Shown: positions 61,049 to 64,000 of the stretch, piece by piece
Layout of the letters: each line of letters begins with the position of its first letter
Numbering within the stretch: the first letter of the stretch is position 1
Assembly (NCBI GenBank): GCA_043228905.1
Contig: JBHGNT010000007.1
Coordinates: forward strand, 11,160,001-11,224,000
From: Azolla caroliniana
Lineage: Eukaryota; Polypodiophyta
Direction: 5' to 3'
DNA length: 64,000 nucleotides
The notes under the pieces: generated by a model
Told to the model about the DNA's origin: nothing
What the model saw: only the letters and a program-made list of their open reading frames with translations
Database searches by the model: none
Position numbers and translations under genes: made by a program

Positions 61049-61498
61049 TGTTAAGAAAACGTGAAGAAGGCACTCGGGCTCTTCTTATGTGTGCGGCGGA
61101 TCGTGGTGTGTTGGATCGTTTGGTGCTCAAACACAGAAGGAAAGGGGGAAGGAGACTTACCTCTGTAGCAGCCAAAACTTCTTCTATTACATTACACGCA
61201 GAGCTCTACTTGCTCTCATCTGTTTCTCTCTTCTACTCTCACTCTCTGAGTTCTTCCTCTCTATCCTCACTCTCTCTCTCTCTGAGTTCTACTTCCTGTA
61301 TATTTCTCACTTACCTACTCTCTTACTTTTTACCTAAGTAATAAGTTACTTACATATGCAGCTAATTAGCTGTCAGTCGCTAATTAGCTATCAGTAGCTA
61401 ATTAGTTGTTTCTCCTTTATGTTCACAAGTAGCTAAATAGCTACTATAGCTTATTTCCCAATAAGCATCACATACCATGTTGAGCTTGCTTCTCAACA
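61049..61498 (-). repeat. Copia-5 5' LTR
   Basis: 450 bp, + strand TGTTAAGAAAACG to GCTTCTCAACA. Homologous to 56110-56542 and to the Copia-1 LTR. Confidence 0.94.
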
Positions 61499-61577
61499 AT
61501 GTGTGAGTAGAATATAGGTACTAATGTGTAAGTCCTATATTAAATGTACTTAGGAGTGGAGGATCTAGAATATCCCA
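61499..61577 (-). repeat. Copia-4 3' LTR, second part
   Basis: Continuation of 55866-56109 beyond Copia-5, ending in ATATCCCA (minus-strand LTR start TGGGATATTC). A purine-rich GGAAGAAGGGGGG lies just inside on the minus strand. 61499-61543 matches 62702-62745 of the 5' LTR. Confidence 0.85.
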
Positions 61578-61578
61578 C

Positions 61579-62318
61579 TTAAGTGGAAGCCCCCCCTTCT
61601 TCCGAAGGTTCCTTGATGGCTTCTGTGAAGGTTTGAGTTCCCTTCGTGTGATGGGCCGAATTGGCCTCTTCTACTGTCGTGACCTCCTCCTCGGCCACCG
61701 TCTGAATTCGAAAAGAACATTTGTCCTTCTGATGTCTTGGTCTTTGTTCGGACGTGGTTCTCTTCGAATCAATAACATTGATTGGAGGTCGAAGAATGGA
61801 GGGTTTTCTCTCGCCAAGATTGTTGTCCGTAATAGATCGAATCGTTGTGCGAGGCCGCCCAAGCATACTTGAACCATCTCGTCTTCATCAACATTTATGT
61901 TGATGGAGCCAAGCGAGTCGCAAATGCTCTTGATCTTGGCGGTGTAGTCTGACACGGACATGTCTTTTTGTCGAATGTTATTCAACTCTTGTCGAAGTTG
62001 AAGCTTTCGAGCGGTTGTGTTGGCGGCGAACATTTTCTATAAGTTCGCCCACGCTTCTTTAGGCGTCTTGGCGTCTCAAATATGGCTAAGCATGTGGTCG
62101 TGGACACATGTTGTCAAGCAATACATGACTCGACTTGCCACTTGCTCCCATGTTGCGTAGTCGGCGTTCTTTGAGTCGGTAAGATTTTCTTGAGCGCCGT
62201 TGATGTAGCTCCAATACCCTTAGCCGACGAGGTATTGGGTCATCTCGTACTCCGAAGATGAATAATTGCTCCGGTCTAGCTTTTCACTAGGGAGCGAGCT
62301 ACCCATTTGTGTGTTCAT
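61579..62318 (-). pseudogene. Copia-4 gag remnant (only coding part of the element)
   Basis: The ATG complementary to 62316-62318 opens MNTQMGSSLPSEKLD. The Gag continues with frameshifts and stops (for example near 62222 and 62033) to the open frame 62033-61671: ARKLQLRQELNNIRQKDMS, CDSLGSININVDEDEM, CLGGLAQRFD. It matches the Gag of Copia-6 at 63311-63802 almost residue for residue. Sequence after about 61760 is diverged, and it passes to the LTR with no protease, integrase or RT. Confidence 0.87.
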
Positions 62319-62467
62319 GTTGATTGTGTCTTCTCTTCTTTTGCTTTTCTTCCTTCGATCACGTACACGTGCTACGTAGCGGCACTACGGTAGCCGATAG
62401 CCGGATTTTGTAATCACGAAGTCGGGTGGGCTTCGTGGATTTTCTAAACCACGCTCTCTGATACCAT

Positions 62468-62745
62468 GTTAAGAATTACGTAAGTAATTAAGCAAGGGTT
62501 AATTAGTACCTAATTATGTGATTAAGTTAAGCGTGGAAGATTATGTGATATGTGTGTGTATATGTGTGAGAGGAAGAGAGAGAGAGAGATGAATTTATGA
62601 ACAACACAAGATGGGGGATGAGTAACTATATTAAATTAGCTTTATCATCATCAAATACAAAAATACCCACAATGAGGTATATATACATCTCATGTGCAAA
62701 GGTGCACATGTGTGAGTAGAATATAGGTACTAATGTGTAAGTCCT
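62468..62745 (-). repeat. Copia-4 5' LTR, truncated by Copia-6
   Basis: + strand TGTTAAGAATTACG to GTAAGTCCT. It aligns with 55866-56109 plus 61499-61543. The remaining 35 bp or so of the LTR should lie beyond Copia-6, outside the window. Confidence 0.88.
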
Positions 62746-63142
62746 TGTTGAGAATCAAGCTCAACTTGGTCTAGTGTGTGAACTCACCTTGAGAGTGAAT
62801 AGACACTCCAACGGTCAAGAGTCACCATTATGTCACCTCTTTGTATTCTAGCATTTAGTATGAATCATAGAATCATATTCTATGACACATAACTTATGAG
62901 CTTTCACATTCCCCATGCTCCATGAGTCTTGTAGTTAATGAAGAGAGAGGGTGACTATATAAAGCACCCTCCTCCCACCTTGTATGCAGTTAAGTCTTTC
63001 TCCTTTGTTAATATACTTTTACCTTGCGTATTCTCTGTGTCTTACTCCTTGTCTCTCTTCCTCTCTCTCACTCTCTCTCTCTCATACACACACATAACTC
63101 ACATCTCTTCCGCTTCACAAGAATCATATCCGATTCTTTACA
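62746..63142 (+). repeat. Copia-6 5' LTR
   Basis: 397 bp, TGTTGAGAATC to CGATTCTTTACA. TATA-like CTATATAAAGC at 62955-62965 and a (CT)n tract near 63052-63086. Confidence 0.92.
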
Positions 63143-63310
63143 TGGTATCAGAGCGATTTGGTAGCTCGATCTAGGCCATTCACCTCATCGTGATCATGTG
63201 TTGTGCTCTACGCCGAAGACCAAGAACCGGCTCATCGCTATCATAGCTTCGCTACATAGCTCGCATTCGAAGAGAGAAGAAGAAGAAGAAGAAGAAGAAG
63301 AATCGACATA

Positions 63311-63980
63311 ATGAATACTCAAATGGGGAGTGCTCTCCCTACCGAGAAGTTGGATCGAAACAACTTCGCATCTTGGGAGTACAAGATGCACCAATACCTT
63401 GTCGGACAAGGCTATTGGAGCTACATCAAAGGAGAGCACGAAGACCGACATGCCGAAGCAGCTCCCGGATACGTGACATGGGAGCAAGCCGCAAGCCGCG
63501 TGATGTATTGCTTGGCGACATGTGTTCACGATCACATGCTCGGCTACATTCGCGAAGCCAAGACGCTGAAGGAGGCATGGGAAAATCTACGAAAGATTTT
63601 CACGGCGAACACAACCGCAAGAAGGCTTCAACTCCGCCAAGAGTTGAACAACATTCAACAAAGGGATATGTCCATCACGACATACACCTTGAAGATCAAG
63701 GAGCTTTGCGACTCGCTCGGCTCGATAAGCGTAAATATCGATGATGATGAGATGGTGCAAATATGCCTCGGCGGCCTCGCACCACGATTCGGCGCGATGT
63801 GAACCACCATTCTAGCACGGGAGAAATCCCCCTCCTTCTTCGAGCTCTAATCAATGCTATTGGTCGAAGAAAACCACATGCGTACAAGGAGCAATGAGTC
63901 GGAAGGCCACATGCTCTACACGCACTCGAACGGAGGAAGAGGACGCAAACGAGCGAGAGGCCGATTCGTTCAAGGACAAG
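63311..63980 (+). pseudogene. Copia-6 Gag
   Basis: The ATG at 63311 is preceded by (GAA)n. Intact for 163 codons: LDRNNFASWEYKMHQYLVG, then TTARRLQLRQELNNIQQRDM and CLGGLAPRFGAM, a UBN2-type Gag. TGA (63800-63802) is followed in the same frame by TTILARE, then a second stop TAA near 63848, then an Arg/Gly-rich region. Copia-4 Gag has RTTILARE and FDLQSML at these places, so both stops are C-to-T changes (CGA to TGA, CAA to TAA). Confidence 0.88.
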
Positions 63981-64000
63981 GCGGACGAGGTCCGACCTAC

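Larger units (their letters stand above)
56110..61498 (-). mobile_element. Copia-5, near-complete Ty1/Copia element
   Basis: Minus-strand element of 5389 bp. LTRs are at 56110-56542 and 61049-61498; the 5' one is longer by a 15-bp insertion and a few bases. One polyprotein frame runs from 60910 to 56561, broken by three in-frame nonsense codons (60131, 57641, 57185) and no frameshift. No clear 5-bp target duplication: the flanks GCACAT and ATGTGTG share only AT. It is closely related to Copia-1. Confidence 0.94.
55866..62745 (-). mobile_element. Copia-4, gag-only derivative, split by Copia-5
   Basis: Minus-strand element with 3' LTR 55866-56109 plus 61499-61577 and 5' LTR from 62468, cut at 62745 by Copia-6. 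Its internal part is only 61578-62467 (890 bp): gag with no pol. Copia-5 lies inside the 3' LTR. The intact 5' LTR shows the empty site (GCACATGTGTGAG near 62703-62715). The primer site is TGGTATCAGAGAGC, complementary to about 62454-62467. Confidence 0.88.
62746..64000 (+). mobile_element. Copia-6, 5' part (continues past the window)
   Basis: + strand element. 5' LTR 62746-63142, primer site TGGTATCAGAGC at 63143-63154, gag from 63311. It is inserted in the Copia-4 5' LTR. Pol would lie outside the window. Confidence 0.9.

Overview
This is nuclear DNA of a land plant, about nine tenths of it LTR retrotransposons. Two cellular genes with GT-AG introns are visible, both on the + strand: a cyclophilin (3959-5145, six exons, terminal exon not found) and a GH5 glucan 1,3-beta-glucosidase-like gene (16609-20178, nine exons, complete). 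The retroelements are of plant type, with initiator-Met tRNA primer sites in the Copia elements and Tat/Athila-like Gypsy integrases. One Gypsy element (Gypsy-3) has a reverse transcriptase and a DHGS protease unlike the usual angiosperm lineages, and the GH5 protein is divergent. A non-flowering plant such as a fern is a guess from this, not a demonstration.

Layout. 1-1812: 5' end of a minus-strand Copia (Copia-1) inserted into a + strand Copia remnant (Copia-2, 1813-3742), whose 3' LTR ends 216 bp before the cyclophilin start codon. 3959-5145: cyclophilin. 7175-12780: Copia-3, complete, with a perfect GTAAT target duplication and a 3' LTR expanded by a 135-bp triplication. 12781-16608: intergenic. 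16609-20178: GH5 gene. 20577-25124: Gypsy-1, a decayed chromovirus with a CGCTC target duplication.

25629-55715 is a four-deep nest. Gypsy-2 (minus strand, about 12 kb of its own sequence) is split in its RNase H by a 1065-bp solo LTR (solo-LTR-b, ACGT duplication). That is split by Gypsy-3 (minus, about 7.1 kb, ACGG duplication). Gypsy-3 is split in the 5' end of gag by Gypsy-4 (37862-47663, 9.8 kb, GCTTC duplication, LTRs differing at 1 of 420 positions). Gypsy-4 is the youngest insertion. Beyond gag-pol it carries an intact coiled-coil ORF of about 876 codons. Gypsy-2 has an in-frame hexapeptide array near the N-terminus of gag and a second retropepsin-like domain after its integrase.

55866-64000 is a Copia nest. 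Copia-4 is a gag-only minus-strand derivative. Its 3' LTR is split by the near-complete Copia-5 (56110-61498), and its 5' LTR is cut by Copia-6 (+ strand, from 62746), which runs out of the window.

Besides the two cellular genes, the only long intact reading frame outside gag-pol is the Gypsy-4 downstream ORF. Most elements carry nonsense codons and frameshifts. Paired copies within the window (Copia-1 with Copia-5, Copia-4 with Copia-6) show which of these are recent mutations. No cellular rRNA or functional tRNA gene and no CRISPR array was seen; two tRNA-like segments lie antisense within solo LTRs.
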